Assembly (NCBI RefSeq): GCF_004216895.1 | Contig: NZ_SGXE01000004.1 | Coordinates: 137,747 to 201,746 of the forward strand | Length of the DNA: 64,000 nucleotides | Direction of reading: 5' to 3' | Source of the DNA: Aquimarina brevivitae | GTDB lineage: Bacteria > Bacteroidota > Bacteroidia > Flavobacteriales > Flavobacteriaceae | Part shown: one piece after another, positions 26,201-34,202 of the stretch | Layout: the number at the start of each line of letters is the position of its first letter | Numbering within the stretch: position 1 is the stretch's first letter | Program-made: the position numbers and the translations under genes | Notes under the pieces: model-generated | Databases searched by the model: none | Told to the model about the DNA's origin: nothing | Seen by the model: the letters and a program-made list of their open reading frames with translations, nothing else

Positions 26201-28252
26201 GTCTAAGTCGAACTGAGCCGCAAGCTGCATATTGAGGTTTTTGTCTTTTAAGCTAGTTTTGAGTTTCCCTTTGCCTTTGGAAATTGCAGCATCTATTTGA
26301 AGTGCTTTATAATCGTATCCAAAAAGTTCTAATTTTTGAAACGAGGTCTGTACATCCATATCTAAATCAGCAAGAGAATTACCCTGCAACGAGCCTTCGG
26401 TCAACAATTCTATCGTTCCAAGCTGAGGGGTGTTTAACAATTTTCCGAGCTGAATTTGATTACCTGCTACCTTTCCTTTAAAGCCATAATTGGTACCCAT
26501 ACTTACTAGTCCTTTTCCTGTAATCGAACCCAAAGTGGTTTGAAGAGCTACATCTGTATTGAGTTGATTCAAATTACCGACAATTGCACCTTGTAAAATT
26601 GCATGATCTGGTAGGTTTAAACCCAAAGTATCTGTACTTATAAACTTTTCGATATCAGTCGAATAGGTTTCAAATGATACCATCGGCAAATCGACATATA
26701 AAGAATCAAATTGTGTACTGTTTTTGATATGACCTTTTAGAGCCACACTTGTACTGTCGCCCCATTTTAAGGAAGTGTTATGGATTGCAAGATCATCCAC
26801 AACACCGTCTAAATGTATAGTGCCTTCTACAGGTCTTTTTGCTATTGTCGCCATACTACAATTATCCAATATGGAGGGAATAAAATATTGTATGTCTCGT
26901 AACGAAATTTTTAATGCCGGTAGCTTAATATCTATCTTGGTTGCAGCTGGCGCATTGAATACATCCTGTATCGTATGGTATTTTGCAGCAAAAGCACCTT
27001 GTACCGAAGTTTGATTCGTTTTAAAAACTAGAGAGCTCAGCTGTGAAGAGGTGTCAGTTACCGACACCTCCGCACTCAATTTTTTGAGTTGAAAACCACT
27101 ACTTTCTTGAAAAGAGATCGAATTTAATTTAACTCCTAACGCCTGGGGCTCATATTTTAAATCTGAAAAATTAACGTATAAGCTTTTCATCGTAAAAGCT
27201 TCAGGGTCAAAAATAGTATCTTTCTTTTTATTGATTGATTTAGTTAAATACGTAATTGATTGGTTGGTAACTGAAAAGTGATCCACAATCACTTTCCATT
27301 CTGGCCACGTAAACGGTATTGTTATATTTTCCGCTAAGCCTTCAGATGGTGTTTGATTAGCTGTTCCTGAAGGTATATTTTTAAAATAAACAGTAGAATT
27401 ATGAAGTTCAAACGACTCAACGCTTATATTTTGCGTACGCAAATCCAGGTTGGTATCCTCCATTGCAGCTTGCTCAACAAAACTAGTAAACACTATCTTT
27501 TCTGAAGCATCTTTAAAATCAAGTGAAACATTAGAAAGCTTTACTTCTTCTACATTTATGTTTGGCAAGGTGCTATTGGCTTCAGGTTGATTGTTAAAAG
27601 CCTTAGATTGCTGAACGGTGATTTTGGTATCCCTAAGGCTAAATGAAGCTATGCTCACATCTAGTTTATCAATATAGAAGCTTTCTACTTTAGTAGCTAA
27701 ATTTCCTAAAGATAGGTTTACTAAACTTCCTGTTTGCTCATCTTGAAATTTCAATGCTACATCTTTAATCTCAATAGTTCCAGGTACGATTTCAAAAGAA
27801 CCATTCTCTTCAGTTTTGGTGCTGTCTGTAGGTGTACTTAAGGAATCAATGATAAACTGATAGTTAAAGTCCGAGTTGGACTTCCTTTCTATATTGGCGA
27901 CCACCCCTTCCCAATCTAAAAATTGCAGGTGCAGTCCTTCAGCCTTGATTAACGGATATATCTTAATAGAAGCTTCTAAAGATTTAGAGTACACTAAAGT
28001 ATCCTGCTTTTGATCTTCAACATAAAATCCTTTCAGCATCAAATTACCAGAAAAACTGAGGTATAATTTATCAATTTGTACCTCTGTACCGGTTTTATCT
28101 TTTAAATAGGATACTGTTTTGTCCACAATAATACCTTGCCCCCAAGGACTTCTGATGAACAAAACGATTAGAACAAACAAAACGAATAGTGAAAGTAAAA
28201 GTATCCCTATTTTTTTCTTCCAATTCCATTTTTTTTGTTGTGATGCAGTCAT
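23261..28252 (-). CDS. tamB: TamB: translocation and assembly module, inner-membrane protein
   Basis: About 1663 residues. One N-terminal membrane helix (KKIGILLLSLFVLFVLIVLF) precedes a very long series of short beta-strands, the hydrophobic groove of the AsmA-like/bridge-like superfamily. It ends with the TamB (DUF490) domain, which includes GDYITVHGTGDLVFGIEPNG and LLTENGRFRVKGF. TamB spans the periplasm and with TamL promotes phospholipid transport and envelope assembly. The chosen start is ATG 28252 (MTASQQKKWNWKKK). An in-frame start 24 nt further upstream adds eight residues of poor signal quality. Confidence 0.88.
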   Translation of the reverse strand: MTASQQKKWNWKKKIGILLLSLFVLFVLIVLFIRSPWGQGIIVDKTVSYLKDKTGTEVQIDKLYLSFSGNLMLKGFYVEDQKQDTLVYSKSLEASIKIYPLIKAEGLHLQFLDWEGVVANIERKSNSDFNYQFIIDSLSTPTDSTKTEENGSFEIVPGTIEIKDVALKFQDEQTGSLVNLSLGNLATKVESFYIDKLDVSIASFSLRDTKITVQQSKAFNNQPEANSTLPNINVEEVKLSNVSLDFKDASEKIVFTSFVEQAAMEDTNLDLRTQNISVESFELHNSTVYFKNIPSGTANQTPSEGLAENITIPFTWPEWKVIVDHFSVTNQSITYLTKSINKKKDTIFDPEAFTMKSLYVNFSDLKYEPQALGVKLNSISFQESSGFQLKKLSAEVSVTDTSSQLSSLVFKTNQTSVQGAFAAKYHTIQDVFNAPAATKIDIKLPALKISLRDIQYFIPSILDNCSMATIAKRPVEGTIHLDGVVDDLAIHNTSLKWGDSTSVALKGHIKNSTQFDSLYVDLPMVSFETYSTDIEKFISTDTLGLNLPDHAILQGAIVGNLNQLNTDVALQTTLGSITGKGLVSMGTNYGFKGKVAGNQIQLGKLLNTPQLGTIELLTEGSLQGNSLADLDMDVQTSFQKLELFGYDYKALQIDAAISKGKGKLKTSLKDKNLNMQLAAQFDLDSISPSIDLTGKVIGADLKALGITARNVKTQFNSTANFTGNLESFTASLATTKATVVYQQEPFSIRDIKLLVNNKKDKTEVTMDSGFLNGSLNSNSSVPQTLLAIKAYLLDYINPKRVTQKKDQFVNSSLQFTYRDSPIISKVFVTGFKPKDTIAIKGTFQEEKNLLTSRIETSRVVYGSSSINNLKVVLDGSSERLKFDVAWDSIVADPLFIENTAISGVLKNQQLKLNFDSFDVNKKNTAHLLAEVAFTKDTLNLHIDPTSLILDRTPWQINPNNKMIIAADDIIVNDFTIARDRQSLTIATQTNKTQQKELNFNFKNFKLNTLTSYFNENQQLISGEVNGEVSIVEPFAKTAIAADIAIDQLAITEIPLGKLDLEANSTNTNDYTLNLKLKGDDIDFNLKGAYTASQDFPKVDLVFDLERLNINMVEKIFDSSISNASGNLSAKGEVTGDLNAPNYMGDLTFNNTAFSINSLNTKFILPKENIQITNDGIFLDQFTIKDSKENSFTLDGAIMTDKSINNPEFDLRLSARDFQILSSTKEDNDLFYGDVSVATDFTIKGSLEVPKIRGDLKLDSDSSFTLVVPESELEIKEREGVVLFVNRENPDAILTRVDETKSEIPFLQGFDIQARVQVGKQSEFKVVIDKSSGDYITVHGTGDLVFGIEPNGRTTLSGRYEISDGLYKASLYDIISREFKIKPGSSIAWNGEPLEADIDVTAIYSVEASPLPLVKSLTDLTARDVEVLVYLNVDGELLKPEISFELDMPESDRGVMGGAIYGQVKRLNNEESELNKQVFSLLVLKGFYPDSGSDGSTGGVASLAKDNVNSVLAGQLNTFGDKIVGKSDIDLNFDLNTYGTYKGNTATEATDLEINAQKSFLDNRLIVRVGSEVNIEGNNQATETGNPIIGNVSVEYLLTENGRFRVKGFRKNKFESVIDGQLVVTGIALIFNREFNKFKDLWRDSVAKELKRKKELEKLERNNK

Positions 28253-28500
28253 AAAATATTGCTTGTAGAGAAGCACAGTCTAAGTTCGAACATTAAAACT
28301 ACCCAGTTCTAAATAGAATTTTGTAAAAATTGTCTTAATAAGTTTACTATGGTATTCACAAATAGAGGCAACAAATGACAAACTACACATATAAGTAGTA
28401 AAAGCCGAGTAACGTATGAAGGGAAACTGTGCTACCACTTAATTTGTATAGCACTTTTGAAGTATAACAACCGTATAACGGATAAAAACTTTATAAAACA
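28253..28500. other. Intergenic region between tamB and the tRNA pair
   Basis: No ORF, repeat or RNA gene was recognised in these 248 nt. The tamB promoter must lie here, but no exact TAnnTTTG box was found on the minus strand. Confidence 0.4.
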
Positions 28501-28531
28501 AAAAACCCCAGAATTATATTCCGGGATTTTT
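28501..28531 (-). terminator. Terminator of the tRNA-Gly/tRNA-Leu unit
   Basis: On the minus strand CCCGGAAT pairs with ATTCTGGG (one G-U pair), followed by a T-run, 6 nt beyond the tRNA-Leu 3' end. Confidence 0.75.
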
Positions 28532-28536
28532 CTATG

Positions 28537-28622
28537 TACTGAAGGCGGGACTTGAACCCGCACGAACATTACTGTTCATTGGATTTTAAGTCCAACGTGT
28601 CTACCAATTCCACCACTTCAGC
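28537..28622 (-). tRNA. tRNA-Leu (anticodon TAA)
   Basis: 86 nt. The minus strand folds as a class II tRNA: acceptor GCTGAAG/CTTCAGT, D-arm with TGGTGGAATTGGTAGACAC, anticodon loop CTTAAAA (anticodon TAA), a long variable arm (GAACAGTAATGTTC) and the T-arm GCGGGTTCAAGTCCCGC. CCA is not encoded. It lies 16 nt downstream of tRNA-Gly and is co-transcribed with it. Confidence 0.96.
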
Positions 28623-28638
28623 ATGGATTTATATACAG

Positions 28639-28711
28639 AGCGAAAAACGGGATTCGAACCCGCGACCTCCACCTTGGCAAGGTGGCGCTCTACCAACTGA
28701 GCTATTTTCGC
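28639..28711 (-). tRNA. tRNA-Gly (anticodon GCC)
   Basis: 73 nt. The minus strand gives acceptor GCGAAAA/TTTTCGC, D-arm TAGCTCAGTTGGTAGAGC, anticodon stem-loop CCACCTTGCCAAGGTGG (anticodon GCC) and T-arm CGGGTTCGAATCCCG. CCA is not encoded. It is the first gene of a two-tRNA unit. Confidence 0.96.
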
Positions 28712-28797
28712 GTCTTTTCTATGAACGTGCAATTGTTTATTGCGGATGCAAATTTAAAACAATTCCACTAATAGCAAAGCTTTTTTCAAAAAAAGAA

Positions 28798-31434
28798 TCA
28801 TTTTTTTTCGAGTTGCGCTGCTTTCTTCCTGGTTAACATACGTTTAATTTCATTTAATTTCATCAATGCTTCCACCGGAGTTAAAGTATCGATATCAATA
28901 TCGAGAATTTCTTCCTTAATTTCCTGAAGCAAGGGATCATCTAAATTAAAAAAGCTCAGTTGTAGTTCCTCTTCTTCCTGCAAAGTTTTAATTCTATCCG
29001 TTAACTCTTCACTACTATGTGATTTTTCGAGCTTTTTGAGCATTTTATTAGCACGATGCACTACTTGTTGTGGCATACCAGCCATTTTTGCTACGTGTAT
29101 CCCAAAGCTATGATGACTCCCACCAGCCACTAATTTTCGAAGAAATAGCACATTATCTTTCAATTCTTTAACGGCAACATTATAATTCTTGATCCGATCA
29201 AAGGTTTCGCACATTTCATTTAATTCGTGATAGTGCGTAGCAAACAGCGTTTTAGGTCTGGCAGGATGCTCGTGTAAAAATTCACTAATCGCCCAAGCTA
29301 TAGAAATTCCATCATAAGTACTGGTTCCTCGGCCAATCTCATCTAGCAATACCAGACTACGATCAGAAATATTATTCAGAATACTTGCTGTTTCATTCAT
29401 TTCGACCATAAACGTAGATTCGCCCATAGAGATATTATCACTCGCCCCTACCCTGGTAAAAATCTTATCGACGACTCCAATCTCAGCCTCTTCAGCCGGG
29501 ACAAAGGAACCCATCTGAGCTAATAAAACTATTAAAGCGGTTTGCCTTAATATGGCTGATTTACCACTCATATTAGGCCCTGTAATCATTATAATTTGCT
29601 GCTCCTCTTTGGTTAAGGAAACATCATTGGCAATATATTGCTCGCCAGGTGGCAATTGTTTTTCGATCACCGGATGACGTCCATTTTTGATTTCAATATC
29701 AAAGGATTCATCAATTAAAGGTCGTACATATTGATTTTCTTGAGCCAACTGGGCAAATCCACATAGACAATCCATCTGTCCGATCAGCGCTGCATTCAAT
29801 TGTACAGGTTGGATATAATCATTCATCCATAGGATGAGATCTGCAAAGAGTTGCTGCTCTAACTCCACTATTTTCTCTTCGGCACCCAATATTTTGGCTT
29901 CGTACTCTTTTAACTCTTCAGTGATATACCGCTCTGCACTGACCAGAGTTTGCTTTCTGATCCAGGTATCTGGCACCTTATCCTTGTGTGTGTTTCGGAC
30001 TTCTATATAATAGCCAAAAACATTATTTGAAGCTATTTTTAAGGAGGAAATTCCTGTAGCTTCAGTTTCGCGCTCTAGCATTTTATCCAGATAATCTTTT
30101 CCAGAATAGGCTATCGATCTTAACTCATCTAATTCTTTGGAGTAGCCATCGGCAATAGTTTTCCCTTTCAAAATATTAACCGGTGCATCTTCAGAGAGGG
30201 TTTCTTTAATTTTAGTACGCAACAATTCGCAATCGTGCAGCGTATCTCCTATTTTTTTCAAGGCATCATTAGTACTACCAGATGCTATCGCTTTAATCGG
30301 CACTATTGCTTCTAATGAATTTTTGAGCTGCACTACCTCTCTGGGGCAGACCTTACCTGTGGCCACCTTAGAAATTAATCGCTCAATATCACCGATATGC
30401 TTGATATGCTGCTGGATTTTTTGATGAGTTGCTTCCTCTTCAATCAAATATTGCACTACTTCATGTCGTTTTTGGATACTAGCAATATGTTTTAGTGGTA
30501 GTGCCAACCATCTTTTTAGAGTTCTTCCTCCCATTGGGGAAATGGTTTTGTCAATCACATCCAATAACGTTACTGCATTGAGTGCATTAGGATTATATAA
30601 CTCTAAATTACGCATCGTAAATCGATCCATCCAGATGTATTGATCCTCAGCTATACGCTGAATATTAGTAATATGCTGCAATTTATGATGCTGCGTTTCG
30701 CTTAAATAATGCAAAATCACCCCTGCTGCTATAGTACCTTGCTCTAGATGATCTACACCAAATCCTTTAAGGGAGACCGTTCCAAAATGATTGGTTAAGG
30801 TTTCATTACTATAATCTGCTTTAAACACCCAGTCTTCCATAAAAAACATATGAAAGTCCGAACCAAAGTCTTCCGTAAAGTTTTTACGCTTTGGTTTAGA
30901 GACCAACACTTCACTAGGCGCAAAATTTTGAAGCAGTTTATCGACATAAGCAATATCACCCTGGGCCGTAAGAAACTCTCCAGTAGACACATCTAAAAAA
31001 GAAACTCCGACCTCTCTTTTGCCATAGTGCACTGCACATAAAAAATTGTTAGATTTACTTTGCAATACCTCATCATTGAGCGCTACCCCAGGAGTAACCA
31101 ATTCGGTGACGCCACGCTTTACAATAGTTTTTGTTTGCTTAGGGTCTTCTAACTGATCGCAGATAGCAACGCGTTCCCCTGCTTTAACCAATTTTGGCAA
31201 ATAGGTATTTAAGGAATGATGTGGAAATCCAGCCAAGGCTGTTTCCTGATCACTTCCGTTACCACGCTTAGTTAATACGATGTTTAGAATGTTTGCTGTG
31301 CGTATCGCATCCTTACCAAAAGTTTCATAAAAATCTCCTACTCTAAACAATAACAATGCATCAGGATACTTGGCCTTGATTGCATTGTACTGCTTCATTA
31401 ACGGAGTCACTTTTTTATCTTTCTTCCCTGCCAT
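28798..31434 (-). CDS. mutS: DNA mismatch repair protein MutS
   Basis: 878 residues, the full length for MutS1. Domain I carries the mismatch-binding motif ([14 protein letters not shown], about 27-40; the Phe-x-Glu is in FYE). The lever and clamp helices follow, then the ATPase domain with Walker [14 protein letters not shown] (about residue 618), Walker [16 protein letters not shown], and the C-terminal helix-turn-helix. The protein recognises mismatches and recruits MutL. I use ATG 31434 ([18 protein letters not shown]); two codons upstream another ATG is possible. It is divergent from trmH, and downstream lie the two tRNA genes. Confidence 0.97.
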   Translation of the reverse strand: MAGKKDKKVTPLMKQYNAIKAKYPDALLLFRVGDFYETFGKDAIRTANILNIVLTKRGNGSDQETALAGFPHHSLNTYLPKLVKAGERVAICDQLEDPKQTKTIVKRGVTELVTPGVALNDEVLQSKSNNFLCAVHYGKREVGVSFLDVSTGEFLTAQGDIAYVDKLLQNFAPSEVLVSKPKRKNFTEDFGSDFHMFFMEDWVFKADYSNETLTNHFGTVSLKGFGVDHLEQGTIAAGVILHYLSETQHHKLQHITNIQRIAEDQYIWMDRFTMRNLELYNPNALNAVTLLDVIDKTISPMGGRTLKRWLALPLKHIASIQKRHEVVQYLIEEEATHQKIQQHIKHIGDIERLISKVATGKVCPREVVQLKNSLEAIVPIKAIASGSTNDALKKIGDTLHDCELLRTKIKETLSEDAPVNILKGKTIADGYSKELDELRSIAYSGKDYLDKMLERETEATGISSLKIASNNVFGYYIEVRNTHKDKVPDTWIRKQTLVSAERYITEELKEYEAKILGAEEKIVELEQQLFADLILWMNDYIQPVQLNAALIGQMDCLCGFAQLAQENQYVRPLIDESFDIEIKNGRHPVIEKQLPPGEQYIANDVSLTKEEQQIIMITGPNMSGKSAILRQTALIVLLAQMGSFVPAEEAEIGVVDKIFTRVGASDNISMGESTFMVEMNETASILNNISDRSLVLLDEIGRGTSTYDGISIAWAISEFLHEHPARPKTLFATHYHELNEMCETFDRIKNYNVAVKELKDNVLFLRKLVAGGSHHSFGIHVAKMAGMPQQVVHRANKMLKKLEKSHSSEELTDRIKTLQEEEELQLSFFNLDDPLLQEIKEEILDIDIDTLTPVEALMKLNEIKRMLTRKKAAQLEKK

Positions 31435-31586
31435 ATGCACTACAATTTAATAACAGGCTAAAGTAATTATTCTTCTTTTTTTGAAGAAGCCTACGCATCA
31501 AGAGTTATTCATATTTATTCACAATTATTTCTTGTTAGTAACGTACAAACAGTCTTAAGTTTGCTCCCAGTAATCGTTAGAAATTA

Positions 31587-31594
31587 TACCTTTG
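31587..31594 (+). promoter_or_regulatory. -7 box directly before the TrmH-family gene
   Basis: TACCTTTG matches TAnnTTTG exactly and ends 5 nt before the ATG at 31600. A TTG at 31561-31563 is 23 nt upstream. The transcript would start at or within a few bases of the ATG. Confidence 0.6.
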
Positions 31595-31599
31595 TACCA

Positions 31600-32136
31600 A
31601 TGAAAAACCGGAAGCTAAAAAACAGCGAATTAGATCGTAAAACCATTGCAGAATTTAAAGACGCCAAGAAAACGCCTATACTGATCATTTTGGACAACAT
31701 TAGAAGCTTGAATAATATTGGTTCGGTTTTCCGAACTGCTGATGCCTTTTTGATCGAAAAAATTTACTTATGCGGTATCACCGCAACCCCACCGCATAAG
31801 GATATTCAAAAAACAGCCCTGGGCGCTACAGATACCGTTTCTTGGGAATATCAAAAAGATACCGCATCATTGATTGAACAATTAAAAGCAGAAGGCGTGC
31901 AAGTCATAGCTATAGAGCAAGCAGAAGACGCTATTATGCTAAATGATTTTCGACCTGAAGCTAAAAAAAAATACGCAGTAGTTTTTGGAAATGAAGTAAA
32001 AGGAGTGCAACAGAGTATCGTTACCGCTAGTGATGCGGTTATCGAGATACCACAGTACGGCAGCAAACACTCATTAAACATCTCAGTAAGTACTGGGGTT
32101 GTAATCTGGGATCTGTTTTGCAAGCTGCAAAAGTAA
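31600..32136 (+). CDS. TrmH/SpoU-family RNA 2'-O-methyltransferase
   Basis: 178 residues. The three SPOUT knot motifs are visible: ILDNIRSLNNIGSVFRTADAF (motif 1, about 29-49), VFGNEVKGV (motif 2, near 128), and IEIPQYGSKHSLNISVSTGVVIWD (motif 3, about 147-170). These bind S-adenosylmethionine and methylate a ribose in tRNA or rRNA; the target nucleotide cannot be told. An upstream in-frame TTG at 31561 lies before the -7 box and is not a plausible start. It is divergent from mutS. Confidence 0.92.
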   Translation: MKNRKLKNSELDRKTIAEFKDAKKTPILIILDNIRSLNNIGSVFRTADAFLIEKIYLCGITATPPHKDIQKTALGATDTVSWEYQKDTASLIEQLKAEGVQVIAIEQAEDAIMLNDFRPEAKKKYAVVFGNEVKGVQQSIVTASDAVIEIPQYGSKHSLNISVSTGVVIWDLFCKLQK

Positions 32137-32168
32137 ACCCAAATGAGTACGCTAGTGCTTTGGATTCA

Positions 32169-33302
32169 TTATTGCTGCGCAACCAATGTCTGTAGAATGG
32201 TAATATAATCACTGCGATTTTTTATAAAATCCAAATCAGAAACATCAATAATTTTGGTCTTAAATTCAGTTTGTGATTTTATAAACTGTAAGTATCCTTT
32301 ATTTATTTTTTCGAGATAATCCTCAGATATCTTTTGCTCGTAATCGCGACCTCTTTTTTTTATATTTTGAAGCAAGCGTTCTGTGCTTTGGTAGAGATAA
32401 ACATATAAACCAGGTTTCGGTAATTTGCTGTACATTAAGTCAAAGACCTTTTTATAGAGCTTAAATTCTTCTTGCTGAAGTGTAATTTTAGCAAAAATCA
32501 AGGATTTAAACACATCGTAGTCACTAACAACGAAATCGGTAAACAGATCAAATTGCCCAATATCATCCTGCAAGCGTTGATATCGATCTGCTAAAAAAGA
32601 CATCTCTAAAGGAAAGGCATAGCGGTCCATATCCTCATAGAACTTGGGTAAAAATGGATTATCCGCGAATTGTTCTAACACTAACTTGCCATTAAACTCA
32701 TTGGCAATCATATGTGCTAAACTTGTCTTTCCTGCTCCGATATTACCTTCAAGGGTAAGGTATTGAAAGGCTGAGATCGGATATTTTGCTTCGGGATTTA
32801 CTAAATCCGTTCTAACGATTTCCGGCGTCACTTCATCTTTGGTGCGATTTATCAAATCACTGATCTTTAGTTGTAAAGTATCATGTATTACATCTGGCGC
32901 AATATCCAGTAAAGGTCTTAGAACAAACATTCTATCCTGCATTGCAGGATGTGGTACTCTTAGTGTATCGGTTGCAATGACACCTTCTGATGACAGTAGA
33001 ATATCAAGATCTATAGTTCGGGCCTGATATCCTTTGCCCTGAGCACGTGTTCGTCCTAGTTGTTTTTCTACAGTCAACAGTAAGTCCAGCACCTCTTGTG
33101 CACTATAAAAAGTAGCAATTTCTATACACGCATTGTAAAAGTCTTCACTTTCAAAACCCCAGGATGGTGTTTGGTAAACCGAAGAGATACGAACAATATC
33201 GCCTATTTTTTCAAAAATAGCATCTACGGCTTGTTGTAGAAAATTGATTTTATCCCCTACATTACTTCCTAATGAAATGTATACGTGATTTTTGGTTTGC
33301 AA
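32169..33302 (-). CDS. folK: Fusion of HPPK (FolK) and deoxynucleoside kinase
   Basis: 377 residues in two enzymes. Residues 1-160 are 6-hydroxymethyl-7,8-dihydropterin pyrophosphokinase (YISLGSNVGDKINFLQQAVD; YQTPSWGFESEDFYNACI; RTIDLDILL; VPHPAMQDRMFVLRPL), which makes the folate precursor. Residues about 175-377 are a deoxynucleoside kinase with P-loop LEGNIGAGKTSLAHMIA, a DRY motif (SFLADRYQRL), and the LID-region arginines RLLQNIKKRGRDYEQ. The kinase part probably phosphorylates deoxyadenosine or deoxyguanosine (inference). I recall such fusions in Flavobacteriaceae. It is convergent with the TrmH-family gene. Confidence 0.93.
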   Translation of the reverse strand: MQTKNHVYISLGSNVGDKINFLQQAVDAIFEKIGDIVRISSVYQTPSWGFESEDFYNACIEIATFYSAQEVLDLLLTVEKQLGRTRAQGKGYQARTIDLDILLSSEGVIATDTLRVPHPAMQDRMFVLRPLLDIAPDVIHDTLQLKISDLINRTKDEVTPEIVRTDLVNPEAKYPISAFQYLTLEGNIGAGKTSLAHMIANEFNGKLVLEQFADNPFLPKFYEDMDRYAFPLEMSFLADRYQRLQDDIGQFDLFTDFVVSDYDVFKSLIFAKITLQQEEFKLYKKVFDLMYSKLPKPGLYVYLYQSTERLLQNIKKRGRDYEQKISEDYLEKINKGYLQFIKSQTEFKTKIIDVSDLDFIKNRSDYITILQTLVAQQ

Positions 33303-33376
33303 AATTAAATTAGGTTACTCTTACCAGAAGTTGTTAATTTTAAGAGCAAATTAAGTAAAACAAAAACACTTCCTCC

Positions 33377-33384
33377 TATTTTTG
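33377..33384 (+). promoter_or_regulatory. -7 box of the queuosine-precursor transporter gene
   Basis: TATTTTTG is an exact TAnnTTTG match ending 24 nt before the ATG at 33409. Confidence 0.6.
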
Positions 33385-33408
33385 TGCGAAGTATTATAAA
33401 CAAATTAC

Positions 33409-34119
33409 ATGTCCACAGCAAAGGCGCTAACTACTGAAGAAAATAAAATAGCATTTAGACTTTATCTTATTTTGGCCGCATTGTTTATCTCTTCACTGGT
33501 TGCTTCTAATCTGATTTTTCAAAAATTCTTTTATTGGGATTTTTTCAGCCTTTACACTTTTGAAATCTCGGTGGGAATTCTTCCTTACCCAGTAACTTTT
33601 TTGATTACAGATATTATCAGTGAGGTTTACGGTAAAAAGAAAGCGAACCAGGTGGTGACCGCAGGTATCTTTGCCTCCTTGTTTTCATTACTGATTATTT
33701 ATACTGCTTCAGAAGTACCCGCCACTCCCTGGTCTCCTATCAATGACCAAACCTTTACCAGAGTATTTGGAGCTACTGCCATCGCCGTTTTTGCTTCAAT
33801 GATGGCCTATCTTTTTGCTCAGTATATTGACATTCAGATTTATCATTTTTGGAAGCGAATTACAAAAGGTAAACATCTATGGCTAAGAAATAACTTTTCT
33901 ACATTTTCTTCGCAATTTATAGATACGATGACCGTTTTATTACTCCTATGCTCCGCAGGGATCATCAATTGGGATAAATTTGGCGTACTATTATTAAACG
34001 GGTTCTTATTTAAAGTATTAGTAGCTGCTTTGGACACTCCTATATTGTATTTAGCCGTATTTTTTATTCGCAAAAAGTTTAAATTAGCTACTGGGGGTGA
34101 GCTCCCTCTAAACTTTTAA
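33409..34119 (+). CDS. Queuosine precursor transporter (YhhQ family)
   Basis: 236 residues with six membrane helices. The family signature is clear: VASNLIFQKF in helix 1, FLITDIISEVYGKKKANQVV (about 64-83), and the later NNFSTFSSQFIDTMTVLLLL segment (about 163-182). YhhQ imports 7-cyano-7-deazaguanine or 7-aminomethyl-7-deazaguanine for tRNA queuosine in E. coli; the same role is expected here. It is divergent from folK and followed 83 nt later by an AsmA-like gene. Confidence 0.92.
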   Translation: MSTAKALTTEENKIAFRLYLILAALFISSLVASNLIFQKFFYWDFFSLYTFEISVGILPYPVTFLITDIISEVYGKKKANQVVTAGIFASLFSLLIIYTASEVPATPWSPINDQTFTRVFGATAIAVFASMMAYLFAQYIDIQIYHFWKRITKGKHLWLRNNFSTFSSQFIDTMTVLLLLCSAGIINWDKFGVLLLNGFLFKVLVAALDTPILYLAVFFIRKKFKLATGGELPLNF

Positions 34120-34202
34120 AATCTAACATATTCTTAACTCAAAAAAAACGGAATTCTCCGTATCTATACTGTAAACTCCTTTTATAACAAATCAAACAAC
34201 CA

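Noticed and set aside
28537..28711. Integration site of a mobile element at the tRNA genes
   Set aside because: No integrase and no duplicated tRNA 3' end were found nearby; mutS and tamB flank them in an ordinary chromosomal setting.
28552..28836. 94-codon plus-strand open frame across the tRNA genes
   Set aside because: It is the antisense of tRNA-Leu and tRNA-Gly (translated as CxPRPPPW-type sequence common for antisense tRNA) and not a gene.
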